Assembly: GCA_910587035.1 (NCBI GenBank)
Contig: CAJUMQ010000011.1
Span: forward strand, 1 to 64,000
From: an uncultured Desulfovibrio sp.
GTDB taxonomy: Bacteria; Desulfobacterota; Desulfovibrionia; Desulfovibrionales; Desulfovibrionaceae
DNA: 64,000 bases
Direction of reading: 5' to 3'
Shown here: piece after piece, positions 9,134 through 18,263 of the stretch
How the letters are laid out: each line of letters opens with the position of its first letter
Position numbering within the stretch: position 1 is the stretch's first letter
Position numbers and translations under genes: made by a program
The notes under the pieces: generated by a model
Database searches by the model: none
Seen by the model: the letters and a program-made list of their open reading frames with translations, nothing else
Told to the model about the DNA's origin: nothing

Positions 9134-9275
9134 CTAGTGTCGCGTCAAGCGACAATAGTCGCAATCCCGATCAGGGATTGCGCGCCGCCAGCGGCGGCGT
9201 GAGCAAAGCAAAAACCACGTTTTTTGCTTTGCGATCTTCATGTTTTTACACAGTAAAAACATGACATCTCACTAG
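9134..9275 (+). repeat. R2 hairpin repeat, full copy in rplT-pheS spacer
   Basis: The 347-bp rplT-pheS spacer has no gene. Its core is a chain of hairpins: GCGAC/GTCGC, GCAATCCC/GGGATTGC, CGCCGC/GCGGCG, GCAAAGCAAAAA with TTTTTTGCTTTGC, and CATGTTTTTAC (9239-9249) with GTAAAAACATG (9253-9263). The ends are inverted: CTAGTG at 9134-9139 and CACTAG at 9270-9275. A 24-bp stretch (9250-9273) is identical, on the opposite strand, to 14725-14748, and the left part matches 8541-8618. This looks like a small palindromic, MITE-like or REP-like element. Confidence 0.75.
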
Positions 9276-9376
9276 GTTGGTCATTGGTTTAAGACATATG
9301 GCATTTGGCATCACAATGGCAGCGCATTTCTTCATGAATCTTTACAGGAATATTTATCTGTCTGGCAGAAGGCGGC

Positions 9377-10420
9377 ATGGAAATGGATTTGATTAATTCG
9401 CTGAAAAACCTTGGACTGGATTTTGAAAAGGCAGTGAATGCTGCGGCCACTCCAGACGCCCTAGAAGATCTCCGGATTGAGTATTTGGGACGAAAGGGCA
9501 AACTTGCGGAGATAATGAGCCAGCTGCCAAAGCTCGACCCATCTCTGAGGCCGGCTGTAGGCCAGAAGGCAAACGAGATCAAGGTGGAGTGCCAGCAGCT
9601 TTTCGAAGCCAAAAAGGGAAATCTTGCAAAGGAGTCGGAGGCCAGGACCCTGAGCCGCTTTGACCCGACACTGCCAGGTCGCGAGCCATGGCAGGGTTCG
9701 CTGCATCCGGTGAGTCTGGTTATCCGCGAGGTTTGCGGCATTTTTGGCAGACTTGGTTTTGATGTGGCCTCCGGCCCGGAAGTTGAGATTGACCGCTACA
9801 ATTTTGAGGCTCTCAACATGCCACCGGAACATCCAGCAAGAGACATGCAGGATTCCCTATACATCACCGACAGCACATTGCTGCGCACGCACACTTCCCC
9901 CGTGCAGGTCCGCACCATGCTGGCGCGGAGGCCACCAATTGCCATTGTGGCCCCTGGCAAGGTGTACCGGCGTGATTCCGATCTGACCCATACGCCCATG
10001 TTTCACCAGATCGAGGGACTGATGGTTGGCAAAGATATCACCATGGCCCATTTGCGAGGTCTTTTGCAGGCTTTTATCCAGAATGTTTTTGGCAGACACA
10101 CCAAAATCAGATTTCGGCCCAGCTTTTTCCCCTTTACAGAACCCTCCGCCGAGGTGGACATTTCCTGCATGATCTGCGGTGGCAAGGGAGAAATCAATGG
10201 CGCTCCCTGCCGTGTTTGCAAGGGCACAGGCTGGCTGGAAATTCTTGGCTGCGGCATGGTTGATCCAAATGTCTACGAATCCGTGGGTTATGCCGGCGAC
10301 ATCAGTGGTTTTGCCTTTGGCATGGGCATAGAGCGCATAGCCATGCTCAAATACGGTATCAATGATCTGCGTATCTTTTTCCAGAACGATACCCGTTTTC
10401 TTGAGCAGTTCGGGCTCTAG
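9377..10420 (+). CDS. pheS: Phenylalanine--tRNA ligase alpha subunit
   Basis: 347 residues. An N-terminal coiled-coil arm is followed by the class II core with [12 protein letters not shown], the [10 protein letters not shown] motif, motif 2 [15 protein letters not shown] and motif 3 [14 protein letters not shown]. It forms the alpha2beta2 enzyme with PheT and holds the catalytic site. AAGGCGG precedes the ATG. A small secreted-protein gene separates it from pheT, which is unusual. Confidence 0.98.
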   Translation: MEMDLINSLKNLGLDFEKAVNAAATPDALEDLRIEYLGRKGKLAEIMSQLPKLDPSLRPAVGQKANEIKVECQQLFEAKKGNLAKESEARTLSRFDPTLPGREPWQGSLHPVSLVIREVCGIFGRLGFDVASGPEVEIDRYNFEALNMPPEHPARDMQDSLYITDSTLLRTHTSPVQVRTMLARRPPIAIVAPGKVYRRDSDLTHTPMFHQIEGLMVGKDITMAHLRGLLQAFIQNVFGRHTKIRFRPSFFPFTEPSAEVDISCMICGGKGEINGAPCRVCKGTGWLEILGCGMVDPNVYESVGYAGDISGFAFGMGIERIAMLKYGINDLRIFFQNDTRFLEQFGL

Positions 10421-10442
10421 TCGCACATCCCGCGGCAACAGA

Positions 10443-10808
10443 ATGATTATGGCGAAAATCAGAACCATTTTTTTCACGCTTGTCGCAATTTTCTGTTTTG
10501 AAGTCGCCCTTTGCGATTTTGAGGCAGGCGCCAGATCCGCATACAGCCCAAGGCATACGGGCATGGAACCGCCTGGCGGCCCAAGGCGCATTGAGGCCAT
10601 GCCAGGTAATTCCCCATCACGCACCGCAGAGGGCGGCATGGGTTATATTGATGCCTATGGCAATACGCTGGAGGATCGCGGTCCTGAAGAAAAAAAGGCC
10701 AGGCGCAGACCGCCGCCAGGGGCATACGGCGGCTATGGCGCAAAAGAGACTGTCAGGCCTTTGCCAGAACCTAGACTGCCCGGCAAACCGCTCTGGAAAT
10801 TCGATTAG
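10443..10808 (+). CDS. Small exported proline/glycine-rich protein, unknown
   Basis: About 121 residues lying between pheS and pheT. A signal peptide is evident: basic MIMAKIR, then the hydrophobic TIFFTLVAIFCFEVALC. The rest is low complexity, rich in Pro, Gly and Arg (MEPPGGPRR, RRRPPPGAYGGYG). No family is recognised. The start at 10443 or 10449 has only a weak ribosome binding site, but codon use and the signal peptide support a real gene. A lipoprotein is possible if cleavage occurs at Cys in VALC, although the lipobox is imperfect. Confidence 0.65.
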   Translation: MIMAKIRTIFFTLVAIFCFEVALCDFEAGARSAYSPRHTGMEPPGGPRRIEAMPGNSPSRTAEGGMGYIDAYGNTLEDRGPEEKKARRRPPPGAYGGYGAKETVRPLPEPRLPGKPLWKFD

Positions 10809-10852
10809 CGGCATGGGCAGGATTCACAAAAAGTCAAAGCAAGGATTTGCAA

Positions 10853-13249
10853 ATGCTTGTTCCCCTTTCCTGGTTGCGAGAGTTTACCCCCTATGAAGGT
10901 AGCGCCTCCGAACTTGGTGAAAGACTCACCATGCTTGGGCTTGAGCTTGAAGAGATTGTCAATCCTTTTGCAGCCATAATGGGAATAAAGACCGGCTTTG
11001 TGGCACAATGCGATCCGCATCCGGATTCCGACCATCTTCATTGCTGCAAGGTGGATATGGGCAATGGTGAAATTCTGGATATAGTTTGCGGAGCGCCCAA
11101 TGTCGCAGCAGGCCAGAAGGTGGCTGTGGCTCCAGTGGGCGCAACATTGCCAGATGGCACAGTGATAAAAAAAGCGAAACTTCGTGGCCAGACTTCCTGC
11201 GGCATGATCTGCTCCGAACGCGAACTTGGCCTTAGCGATGATCACACCGGCATCCTTGTACTGCCGGAATCGACGGCCATTGGGCAAAGACTCGTCGACG
11301 CCATGGAAATGGATTGCGAGGTTCTCGATCTTTCCATAACACCAAACAGGCCGGACTGTCTTTCAATCCTCGGTGTCGCAAGGGAGACTGCCTCCGCATT
11401 CGGGTTGCCCTTCCATGTGCCAGACCTGCCTTTTGAGACAGACAGTAAATCAGGCGAGACCATTTTGCCCATTGAGATAGAGGATCCGGAGCTGTGCTGG
11501 CAATATGGCGGCCGGGTGATTGAAGGCATCAAGGTGGCACCCTCCCCGCATAAAATGCGCTATCGTCTAATCGCCGTGGGAGTCAGGCCAATCTCCAACA
11601 TTGTTGATGTTACAAATTACATACTTTTTGAATGTGGCCAGCCCCTGCATTCATTTGATCTCGACAAGCTTTCTGGCGGACGTATAATCGTCAAATGCGC
11701 AAAGGATGGCGAAAAATTCACCACACTGGATGGCCGGGAACGGATGCTCAACAAGGATGATCTCTGCATTTGTGATGCCAATGCCATTGTCGGCCTTGCT
11801 GGTGTCATGGGTGGACTTGATACAGAAATAACAGCGCAAAGCCATAATGTTTTTCTTGAAAGCGCTGTCTTTCAGCCACGTTCAATCCGCAAGACCTCCC
11901 GCCGTCTTGGCCTGACATCGGAGGCATCATACAGATTCGAGCGGGGCATCGATCAGATGCGCAGTATCTGGGCTCTTGATCGCGCATGCGCATTGATGGC
12001 CAGTATCTCGGGCGGACTGATCAACCCCGGCCTGTCCCTTGAAATCCCAAAGCCGTTCAAAAGCGCCAGAATTGCCTATGCTCCGGCTCAGGCAAATGCG
12101 TTGCTGGGTGTAACAGTGGCAAATGGCAGGCAGAAGGAGATTCTGGAATCCCTTGGCTGCGCCATTGAAAACAGTGAGGCCGAAGTCTGGACTGTAATAC
12201 AGCCTTCCTGGCGTCCTGATCTTACGCGCCCGGCTGATGTTATCGAGGAAGTGGGCAGATACCATGGACTGGATTCCATTCCCCCGGAACTGCCGCCAGT
12301 GCATCGCAATCTTGCTGACTGCTTTTTTGGGCATTCCACATTCTCTTTCTGGAATCTTGTCAGAGACTGGGGCGCAGGTGTTGGGCTCAATGAAGCAATT
12401 AATTACAGCTTTGTTGGGCAAACTGATCTAGATTTTTTAAACTTGCCGCCTGATAACCGCATTACTGTCTTTAATCCATTGAGTGAAGATCAAAATGTCC
12501 TCAGAACCTGCCTGGCGCCAGGACTTCTGCATGATCTGGCCAATAATCTCGCCTATGGGGCCCAGAGCGTGAAGCTGTTTGAACTTGCCAACACCTTTCA
12601 TGCCGATCCCTCAAGTGAAACCGGAGCCACTGAAAGCGGCGTCCTTGGCATTTTACTTTATGGTTTGCGGCATGACAGCGGCTGGCCGCACGCCGATGGC
12701 ACCCTTGATTATGCGGATATTAAAGGTCTTGTTGAACATCTTTGCCATTTCCTGAATTTGCCCAAACCGCTTTTTACCCGTGTTGAGGATCATCCCTGGC
12801 TTATGCCCTGTGTGCAAATTACTGTCGGCAATGAAAAGCCAGGTTTTCTTGGGAAGGTAAAAACAGATATTGCGGATGCGTTTCATGCGGTCAAAAACGT
12901 ATGGATCTGCGAGCTTGGCCTTGACGCCCTGCAGGGGCTGCATGAGAAGGCCATGAGGCGCTTCCATTCGCTGCCAATATTTCCTGCCATCCGCCGGGAT
13001 ATGACGGTTATCGCGGACAAAAAGATTCACGCAGGCTCCATACTGGAAAGGATACTGCTGCAAAAACTGCCGCTGCTTGAAGGCGCTGTGCTTGTGGACT
13101 GCTTCGAGCCTTCGGACAGCGATGAGCGACATCTAACTTACAGACTCACTTTCCGCCATCATGACAGAACACTCAAGGATTCGGAGGCGGACAAGGAAAG
13201 AGAAAAGGTTGCCGCAAACCTGCGCAAAAGTCTTGGCGTTAAAATATAG
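10853..13249 (+). CDS. pheT: Phenylalanine--tRNA ligase beta subunit
   Basis: 798 residues, full length. It begins MLVPLSWLREF, has the tRNA-binding domain (about 40-150), the B3/B4 editing region, B5 with RPDLTRPADVIEEVGR, the degenerate catalytic-like domain and the C-terminal FDX-ACB domain (FPAIRRDMTVIADK, LTYRLTFRHHDRTL). It partners PheS and removes Tyr-tRNA-Phe. AAGGA (10841-10845) places the start at ATG 10853, not at the TTG at 10847. Confidence 0.97.
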   Translation: MLVPLSWLREFTPYEGSASELGERLTMLGLELEEIVNPFAAIMGIKTGFVAQCDPHPDSDHLHCCKVDMGNGEILDIVCGAPNVAAGQKVAVAPVGATLPDGTVIKKAKLRGQTSCGMICSERELGLSDDHTGILVLPESTAIGQRLVDAMEMDCEVLDLSITPNRPDCLSILGVARETASAFGLPFHVPDLPFETDSKSGETILPIEIEDPELCWQYGGRVIEGIKVAPSPHKMRYRLIAVGVRPISNIVDVTNYILFECGQPLHSFDLDKLSGGRIIVKCAKDGEKFTTLDGRERMLNKDDLCICDANAIVGLAGVMGGLDTEITAQSHNVFLESAVFQPRSIRKTSRRLGLTSEASYRFERGIDQMRSIWALDRACALMASISGGLINPGLSLEIPKPFKSARIAYAPAQANALLGVTVANGRQKEILESLGCAIENSEAEVWTVIQPSWRPDLTRPADVIEEVGRYHGLDSIPPELPPVHRNLADCFFGHSTFSFWNLVRDWGAGVGLNEAINYSFVGQTDLDFLNLPPDNRITVFNPLSEDQNVLRTCLAPGLLHDLANNLAYGAQSVKLFELANTFHADPSSETGATESGVLGILLYGLRHDSGWPHADGTLDYADIKGLVEHLCHFLNLPKPLFTRVEDHPWLMPCVQITVGNEKPGFLGKVKTDIADAFHAVKNVWICELGLDALQGLHEKAMRRFHSLPIFPAIRRDMTVIADKKIHAGSILERILLQKLPLLEGAVLVDCFEPSDSDERHLTYRLTFRHHDRTLKDSEADKEREKVAANLRKSLGVKI

Positions 13250-13474
13250 CACATGCCTTTTGAAAATGGGCATGTGGCATCGCGCATTTGCAGTGCGAAA
13301 GTGCGCGCCTTGTCCCGAACTGCAGGGAAACCGGGCCTTTTCTGAAACTTACTGTCGCAGGAATAATTAACAACCAACGCCTATATGAGTTTTCAAAGTT
13401 AATGTATAAGTTTAACTTAATGCGCCGAAATCAGGCCATGAACAGGTTCCGCCAATGAGGGATGGAGGATAAGC

Positions 13475-13828
13475 TTGTCAGGCGGGAAAATGTACCGGAT
13501 TGGCGAAGTTGCGGAGATGCTTCACCTGAAAACCCATGTACTCCGTTTTTGGGAAATGGAATTTCCCCAGATCGAGCCCATGCGGACAGACACTGGCCAC
13601 CGGGTTTATTCTGAAAAGGATGTGGGGCTGCTCAGGCGCATCCAGCAATTGCTTCATGAGCAGGGCATGACCATAGAGGGCGCAAAACGCGTACTGTCTG
13701 GGAGCGCCATTATTGATGAAAATGAACCTCAAAGAGTAGTCGCCGTGCCGGATGCGGCATTTATGAACATGTTAGAAAATGAGCTTGTGTCAATTCGCAA
13801 CCTTCTTTCATTCAATACTCGTCCATGA
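13475..13828 (+). CDS. MerR-family regulator
   Basis: 117 residues. An N-terminal winged helix (YRIGEVAEMLHLKTHVLRFWEMEFPQI, TGHRVYSEKDVGLLRRIQ) is typical of the short MerR/HTH_17 regulators that follow pheT in related genomes. The C-terminal effector part is short and has no Cys, so metal sensing is unlikely. Proposed TTG start behind GGAGG at 13464-13468; ATG at 13490 is an alternative. It overlaps rpe by 4 bp (ATGA), implying co-translation. Confidence 0.9.
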   Translation: MSGGKMYRIGEVAEMLHLKTHVLRFWEMEFPQIEPMRTDTGHRVYSEKDVGLLRRIQQLLHEQGMTIEGAKRVLSGSAIIDENEPQRVVAVPDAAFMNMLENELVSIRNLLSFNTRP

Positions 13829-14562
13829 ATATAATTCTTTCCCCCTCCCTGTTGTCGGCCGATTTCGCATCTCTTGGGCATGTTGCATCATCACTGGAAA
13901 AAGCAGGAGTAGCCTGGCTGCATCTGGATGTCATGGATGGCGCATTTGTGCCCAACATAACATTTGGAGCGCCTGTCATCAGCTGTCTGCGCAAGCAGAC
14001 CGGCCTTTTTTTTGATGTTCATCTCATGATTGAGGCACCGGACAGATACCTTGCCGATTTTGCAGCAGCAGGCGCGGATATGCTCGTGGTGCACATGGAG
14101 ACCATGCGCCATGCCCACAAGACGCTGCAGGCCATTCATGATCTGGGGCTGAAAGCCGGTCTTGCCCTGAATCCGGGCACAGATTTTTCCCACTGCCGCT
14201 GGCTTTTGCCATATGTTGACCTGATGCTGCTGATGGGCGTCAATCCCGGTTTTTCCGGCCAAAAATTCATTTCCCAAACATATGTCAAGATAGGCGCCTG
14301 CCGAAAATATCTTGACGAGCTTGGGTATGAGCATCTTCCCATTCAGGTGGATGGCGGAGCAAGCCTTGCCAATGCGGCGGAGCTTGTAGCAGCCGGAGCG
14401 GACATTCTGGTTTCCGGATCGGCATTTTTTAAAAATCCAGATTATGTGGATGCCCATAATGCCTTCATATCCTCCACATCCGAGGCGCTGGATAACAGAA
14501 AATCCTGCCAGGGGCTGGAGAGAGCGCAGAGCTGGCGTCATTGTCCTGATGGCAGTTACTAG
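13825..14562 (+). CDS. rpe: Ribulose-phosphate 3-epimerase
   Basis: 245 residues, a TIM barrel. SPSLLSADFASLG, HLDVMDGAFVPNITFG, FFDVHLMIE, VNPGFSGQKFI, QVDGGASLANAAELVAAGADILVSGSA are all family signatures and carry the metal-binding His/Asp pairs. It interconverts ribulose-5-P and xylulose-5-P, next to transketolase two genes on. The C-terminal tail of about 25 residues is longer than usual. The stop codon TAG coincides with the first bases of an R1 repeat. Confidence 0.97.
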   Translation: MNIILSPSLLSADFASLGHVASSLEKAGVAWLHLDVMDGAFVPNITFGAPVISCLRKQTGLFFDVHLMIEAPDRYLADFAAAGADMLVVHMETMRHAHKTLQAIHDLGLKAGLALNPGTDFSHCRWLLPYVDLMLLMGVNPGFSGQKFISQTYVKIGACRKYLDELGYEHLPIQVDGGASLANAAELVAAGADILVSGSAFFKNPDYVDAHNAFISSTSEALDNRKSCQGLERAQSWRHCPDGSY

Positions 14563-14723
14563 AGCATTTGCCGATTGAAAATAGGCAAATGGAGGCGATT
14601 CTTCTGAAGCCGCAGCATAAAAGTAAGGGGAAGAATTGAATTTTCATGAGCCTGTCCCGCTACGCGGAGAAACGCCAACATGAATGATTGAAATGTGTAG
14701 AGCGTTTCAACTGATGAATGCTC
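14561..14723 (+). repeat. R1 hairpin repeat, copy A
   Basis: Part of the 361-bp rpe-tkt spacer, which contains no gene. It starts at the rpe stop with AGAGCATTTGCC. A hairpin CATTTGCC/GGCAAATG lies in a 27-bp block (14565-14591) identical to 35317-35343. Near the end a second hairpin is formed by TTGAAATGT (14688-14696) and GCGTTTCAA (14702-14710). The outer ends GAGCATT (14562-14568) and AATGCTC (14717-14723) are inverted repeats. Copy B is at 35317-35455. Confidence 0.75.
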
Positions 14724-14724
14724 A

Positions 14725-14822
14725 AGTGAGATGTCATGTTTTTACTGTCGTAAAAACTTGAAGCGCGCAGGGCCAAAAAACATAGTTTCCGCTCCGCGCG
14801 GCGCCATGCACCTCAAATTGGA
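14725..14822 (-). repeat. R2 hairpin repeat, copy in rpe-tkt spacer
   Basis: Directly abuts R1 copy A. 14725-14748 is identical to the complement of 9250-9273, and similarity continues as GTAAAAAC, then AAAAAAC and a GC-rich block CGCGCGGCGCC. The CATGTTTTTAC hairpin is kept with one mismatch. Promoter elements for tkt could lie within or after it; none is clear. Confidence 0.65.
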
Positions 14823-14923
14823 TGCTCCAGCATACTCCCCCATCATGGCAGGATGGGCTGTATGCCCAAATATCTGCCATAATTCTTCAGGATAATCGCC
14901 GATTATCCCAACAGGGGGAAACA

Positions 14924-16921
14924 ATGCCAACCAGACGAGAATGCGCCAATGCCATCAGGGCCCTGGCCATTGATGCCATAGAAAAAGCACATTCAGGGCA
15001 TCCAGGAGCGCCGCTTGGCATGGCTGATATGGCTGAAGCGCTGTGGCGTGGATTTTTAAGACACAATCCTGCAGATCCCGCATGGCCGGATCGTGACCGG
15101 TTCATACTTTCCAATGGCCACGCATCCATGCTCCTGTACGCATTGCTTCATCTCACAGGATATGATCTCCCGATTGAGGAAATTCGCAACTTCCGCCAGC
15201 TCAACTCCAAAACTCCTGGACATCCTGAGCGAGGGGTCACTCCTGGTGTTGAAATGACAACAGGGCCTCTGGGGCAGGGCATAGCCTCCGCAGTAGGCAT
15301 TGCCATGGCGGAAGCCCTGCTTGCAACCAGATTCAACAGGCCTGATTTCCCCGTAGTCAATCATTATACCTGGTGCTTTCTTGGCGATGGCTGCATGATG
15401 GAAGGTGTCTCCCATGAGGCATGCGCACTTGCCGGCACATGGAAACTGGGAAAACTTATCGCCTTCTACGATTCCAATGGCATATCCATTGATGGCAAGA
15501 TAGATCCCTGGTTCAGTGAAAATACAGGCCAGAGATTTGCCGCCTATGACTGGCAGGTCATTGGCCCCATTGACGGTCATGACTGCAATGCGCTTGATGC
15601 TGCCATAAAGGAGGCCCAGGCGGAGACTGGCAAGCCATCCCTCATTATCTGCAAAACCCATATCGGTTTTGGATCACCCAAGGAGGACTCACCCGCAAGC
15701 CATGGCTCGCCTCTGGGTGAAAATGCCGCCAGGACAACCAGGGAGGCCATTGGCTGGAATGAAGACACCTTTGTGGTACCCGGAGAAATACGGGAGGCCT
15801 GGGATGCCCGCAAGAAAGGCGCAAGTCTGGAAAAAGCCTGGAATGAAATGTTCGCTGCATATGCGGAGACATATCCTGGGCTGGCAACCGAGTTTAAGCG
15901 GCGCATAGGAGGGGAGCTGCCAGCATCCTGGCCGGAAATATCCCGCAGGGCCAGATCCCATGCCACAAGACAGACTGCGGATCAGGCCACCAGGGTGGCA
16001 TCCCATAAATGCCTGGAGGTATTTGTGCCGGATATGCCTGAACTGTTGGGTGGATCTGCCGATCTTTCTGGCTCTGTTGGCACGCAGACAGCTGCGTCAA
16101 ATCCAGTGGATGTGGCCAATTACACAGGCAACTATCTTTTTTACGGCGTGCGGGAATTTGGCATGGGCGCAATAATGAATGGCATTGCCATCCATGGCGG
16201 CTTTATCCCCTATGCTGGCACATTTCTCGCCTTTTCCGATCAGGCCAAGAATGCCTTGCGGCTGGCGGCCATAATGCAGCTCCATGTCATCTGGATTTTG
16301 ACACATGATTCCATTGGCGTAGGGGAGGATGGGCCGACCCATCAACCTGTTGAGCAAATTGCGGCATTGCGGCTCATACCGGGCCTCAATGTCTGGCGCC
16401 CCTGCGATGATGTTGAAACCACCGCGGCCTGGATCTCCGCAATAACTTCCAAAACCGCACCCACCGCGCTTGTGCTCTCACGCCAGAAGCTGGCACAGTT
16501 TGCACATCCCAATCAGGAAGACCTGGCCAGGGGTGGATATATTCTCAAGGATTGCCAGGGGGAACCGGAAATTATTCTCATGGCCACAGGCTCTGAGGTG
16601 CAGCTTGCCATGGCGGCTGCCGATGAGCTGAATGGCTCAGGCATACGCGCACGGGTAGTGTCCATGCCATGCTGTGAGATTTTTGACAGGCAGCCGGATG
16701 ACTGGAAAGAAAAGGTTCTGCCAGCCAATGCCAAATGCCGCATTGCCATCGAAGCGGCTTCTGCCGACTGGTGGCGCCGCTATGTTGGACTTGATGGCGC
16801 TGTCATTGGCATGACGGGCTACGGCAGCTCGGCGCCTGGCAAGGAGCTGTTCAAGCATTTTGGTTTTACGGTGGAGCATGTGGTGGAGACAGCAAAAGAT
16901 CTTGTTTCCAAAAATCGGTGA
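14924..16921 (+). CDS. tkt: Transketolase
   Basis: 665 residues, the normal full length. TPP-binding GDGCMMEGVSHEAC with YDSNGISIDG, the HSGHPGAPLGMA start, the pyrimidine domain with VREFGMGAIMNG, and THDSIGVGEDGPTHQPVEQ are all present. It moves two-carbon units between pentose and hexose phosphates, working with Rpe. ATG 14924 follows AGGGGGA; the open frame upstream (from 14822) lies in repeat sequence and is not used. Confidence 0.97.
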   Translation: MPTRRECANAIRALAIDAIEKAHSGHPGAPLGMADMAEALWRGFLRHNPADPAWPDRDRFILSNGHASMLLYALLHLTGYDLPIEEIRNFRQLNSKTPGHPERGVTPGVEMTTGPLGQGIASAVGIAMAEALLATRFNRPDFPVVNHYTWCFLGDGCMMEGVSHEACALAGTWKLGKLIAFYDSNGISIDGKIDPWFSENTGQRFAAYDWQVIGPIDGHDCNALDAAIKEAQAETGKPSLIICKTHIGFGSPKEDSPASHGSPLGENAARTTREAIGWNEDTFVVPGEIREAWDARKKGASLEKAWNEMFAAYAETYPGLATEFKRRIGGELPASWPEISRRARSHATRQTADQATRVASHKCLEVFVPDMPELLGGSADLSGSVGTQTAASNPVDVANYTGNYLFYGVREFGMGAIMNGIAIHGGFIPYAGTFLAFSDQAKNALRLAAIMQLHVIWILTHDSIGVGEDGPTHQPVEQIAALRLIPGLNVWRPCDDVETTAAWISAITSKTAPTALVLSRQKLAQFAHPNQEDLARGGYILKDCQGEPEIILMATGSEVQLAMAAADELNGSGIRARVVSMPCCEIFDRQPDDWKEKVLPANAKCRIAIEAASADWWRRYVGLDGAVIGMTGYGSSAPGKELFKHFGFTVEHVVETAKDLVSKNR

Positions 16922-17005
16922 ATCCCGCCCCGGCTCCCTGCCGGCAAGGCTTGCAAGAATGGCAAAACAGACAGATAATGGCTGAAATCATTATGGAGAA
17001 TTGCA

Positions 17006-18181
17006 ATGAAAGTAAAAAAGCTGGCGGATGTTGATTGCAAGGGCAAGACTGTTGTCATCAGGGAAGACCTCAATGTGCCCATGAAGGATGGCAAGATCAG
17101 CAATGACAAGCGCATACGGGCCGCATTGCCAACCATCAAAATGGCTCTGGACAAGGGCGCTGGCGTGGTGCTTCTTTCCCACCTCGGTCGCCCCACGGAA
17201 GGGGAGTTTGAGGAAAAATTTTCATTAAAGCCTGTGGCCGCGCATCTGGGCGAACTGCTTGGCAAGACCGTTAAGGTCGTCGACAAAATAGAGGATGCCA
17301 AACCAAACCCCGGCGAAGTTGTGCTCGTTGAAAATATCCGTTTTTTCAAGGGTGAAAAGAAAAATAATCCGGAGCTTGCCAAAAAGCTTGCCTCCCTTGG
17401 CGATATTTATGTAATGGATGCATTTGGGGCGGCCCATCGTGCCCATGCCTCCACAGAAGCAGCGGTTCGCGATGCCGCCATAGCCTGCGCTGGCCCCCTG
17501 ATGGTGGCTGAGCTGGACGCCTTCGCAAAAGTGCTGGAAAATCCCAGCCGGCCTCTGGCGGCCATCATTGGCGGCTCCAAGGTTTCCACCAAGCTGGGAG
17601 TGCTGGAGAATTTGCTTAAAAAGGTTGATATTCTCATTGTTGGCGGCGGCATTGCCAATACATTCCTGGCTGCGGCCGGCTATGATGTGGGCGCATCCCT
17701 GTACGAGCCGGAACTGCTGGATGAAGCCAAAAAAATCATGGAAACAGCCAAAAAGCTGGGCAAAGAGCTGCCTTTGCCAGTGGATGTGGTAACGGCCAGT
17801 GAACTTGCCGAAGGACAGAAGGCGGATGTTCACCCGGTGGATGCCGTGCCTGCCGGTCAAATGATTCTTGATATCGGCCCCAAGACTGTGGCTCTCTATG
17901 AAGATATTCTTGGCAAAGCCAAAACCATTGTCTGGAACGGGCCAGTTGGCGCTTTTGAAATTGAGCCCTTTGGTGCTGGCACAAAGGCCCTGGCTGAATA
18001 TCTTGCCAACTGCGGCGCCTTTGTGGTGATTGGTGGCGGCGATTCCGTCGCGGCTGTTGAAAGTTATGGCCTTGCCGATAAAATGGGCTATATTTCTACG
18101 GGTGGCGGAGCATCCCTGGAATTGCTGGAAGGCAAGATTCTCCCATCTGTTGCCGCATTGCAGGACAGGGCGGAAAAATAG
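17006..18181 (+). CDS. pgk: Phosphoglycerate kinase
   Basis: 391 residues. REDLNVPMKDG, LLSHLGRP, MDAFGAAHRAHAST, IIGGSKVSTKLGVLENL, WNGPVGAFE and GGGDSVAAVE define the family. It makes ATP from 1,3-bisphosphoglycerate. ATGGAGAATTGCA precedes the start. The gene lies downstream of tkt in the same direction and is followed by a 12-bp perfect hairpin. Confidence 0.98.
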   Translation: MKVKKLADVDCKGKTVVIREDLNVPMKDGKISNDKRIRAALPTIKMALDKGAGVVLLSHLGRPTEGEFEEKFSLKPVAAHLGELLGKTVKVVDKIEDAKPNPGEVVLVENIRFFKGEKKNNPELAKKLASLGDIYVMDAFGAAHRAHASTEAAVRDAAIACAGPLMVAELDAFAKVLENPSRPLAAIIGGSKVSTKLGVLENLLKKVDILIVGGGIANTFLAAAGYDVGASLYEPELLDEAKKIMETAKKLGKELPLPVDVVTASELAEGQKADVHPVDAVPAGQMILDIGPKTVALYEDILGKAKTIVWNGPVGAFEIEPFGAGTKALAEYLANCGAFVVIGGGDSVAAVESYGLADKMGYISTGGGASLELLEGKILPSVAALQDRAEK

Positions 18182-18205
18182 TCATAGAAAACATTCTTTT
18201 TTGCA

Positions 18206-18237
18206 TATCCTGCCGCATAATTCCCTGCGGCAGGATA
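18206..18237 (+). terminator. Hairpin after pgk, no U-run
   Basis: Arms TATCCTGCCGCA (18206-18217) and TGCGGCAGGATA (18226-18237) pair perfectly over an 8-base loop. No T-run follows, so it is either a Rho-linked or stabilising 3' end for pgk or a hairpin in the era leader. Confidence 0.45.
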
Positions 18238-18263
18238 GTGTGAATGAATAAAGACCACTCAAT

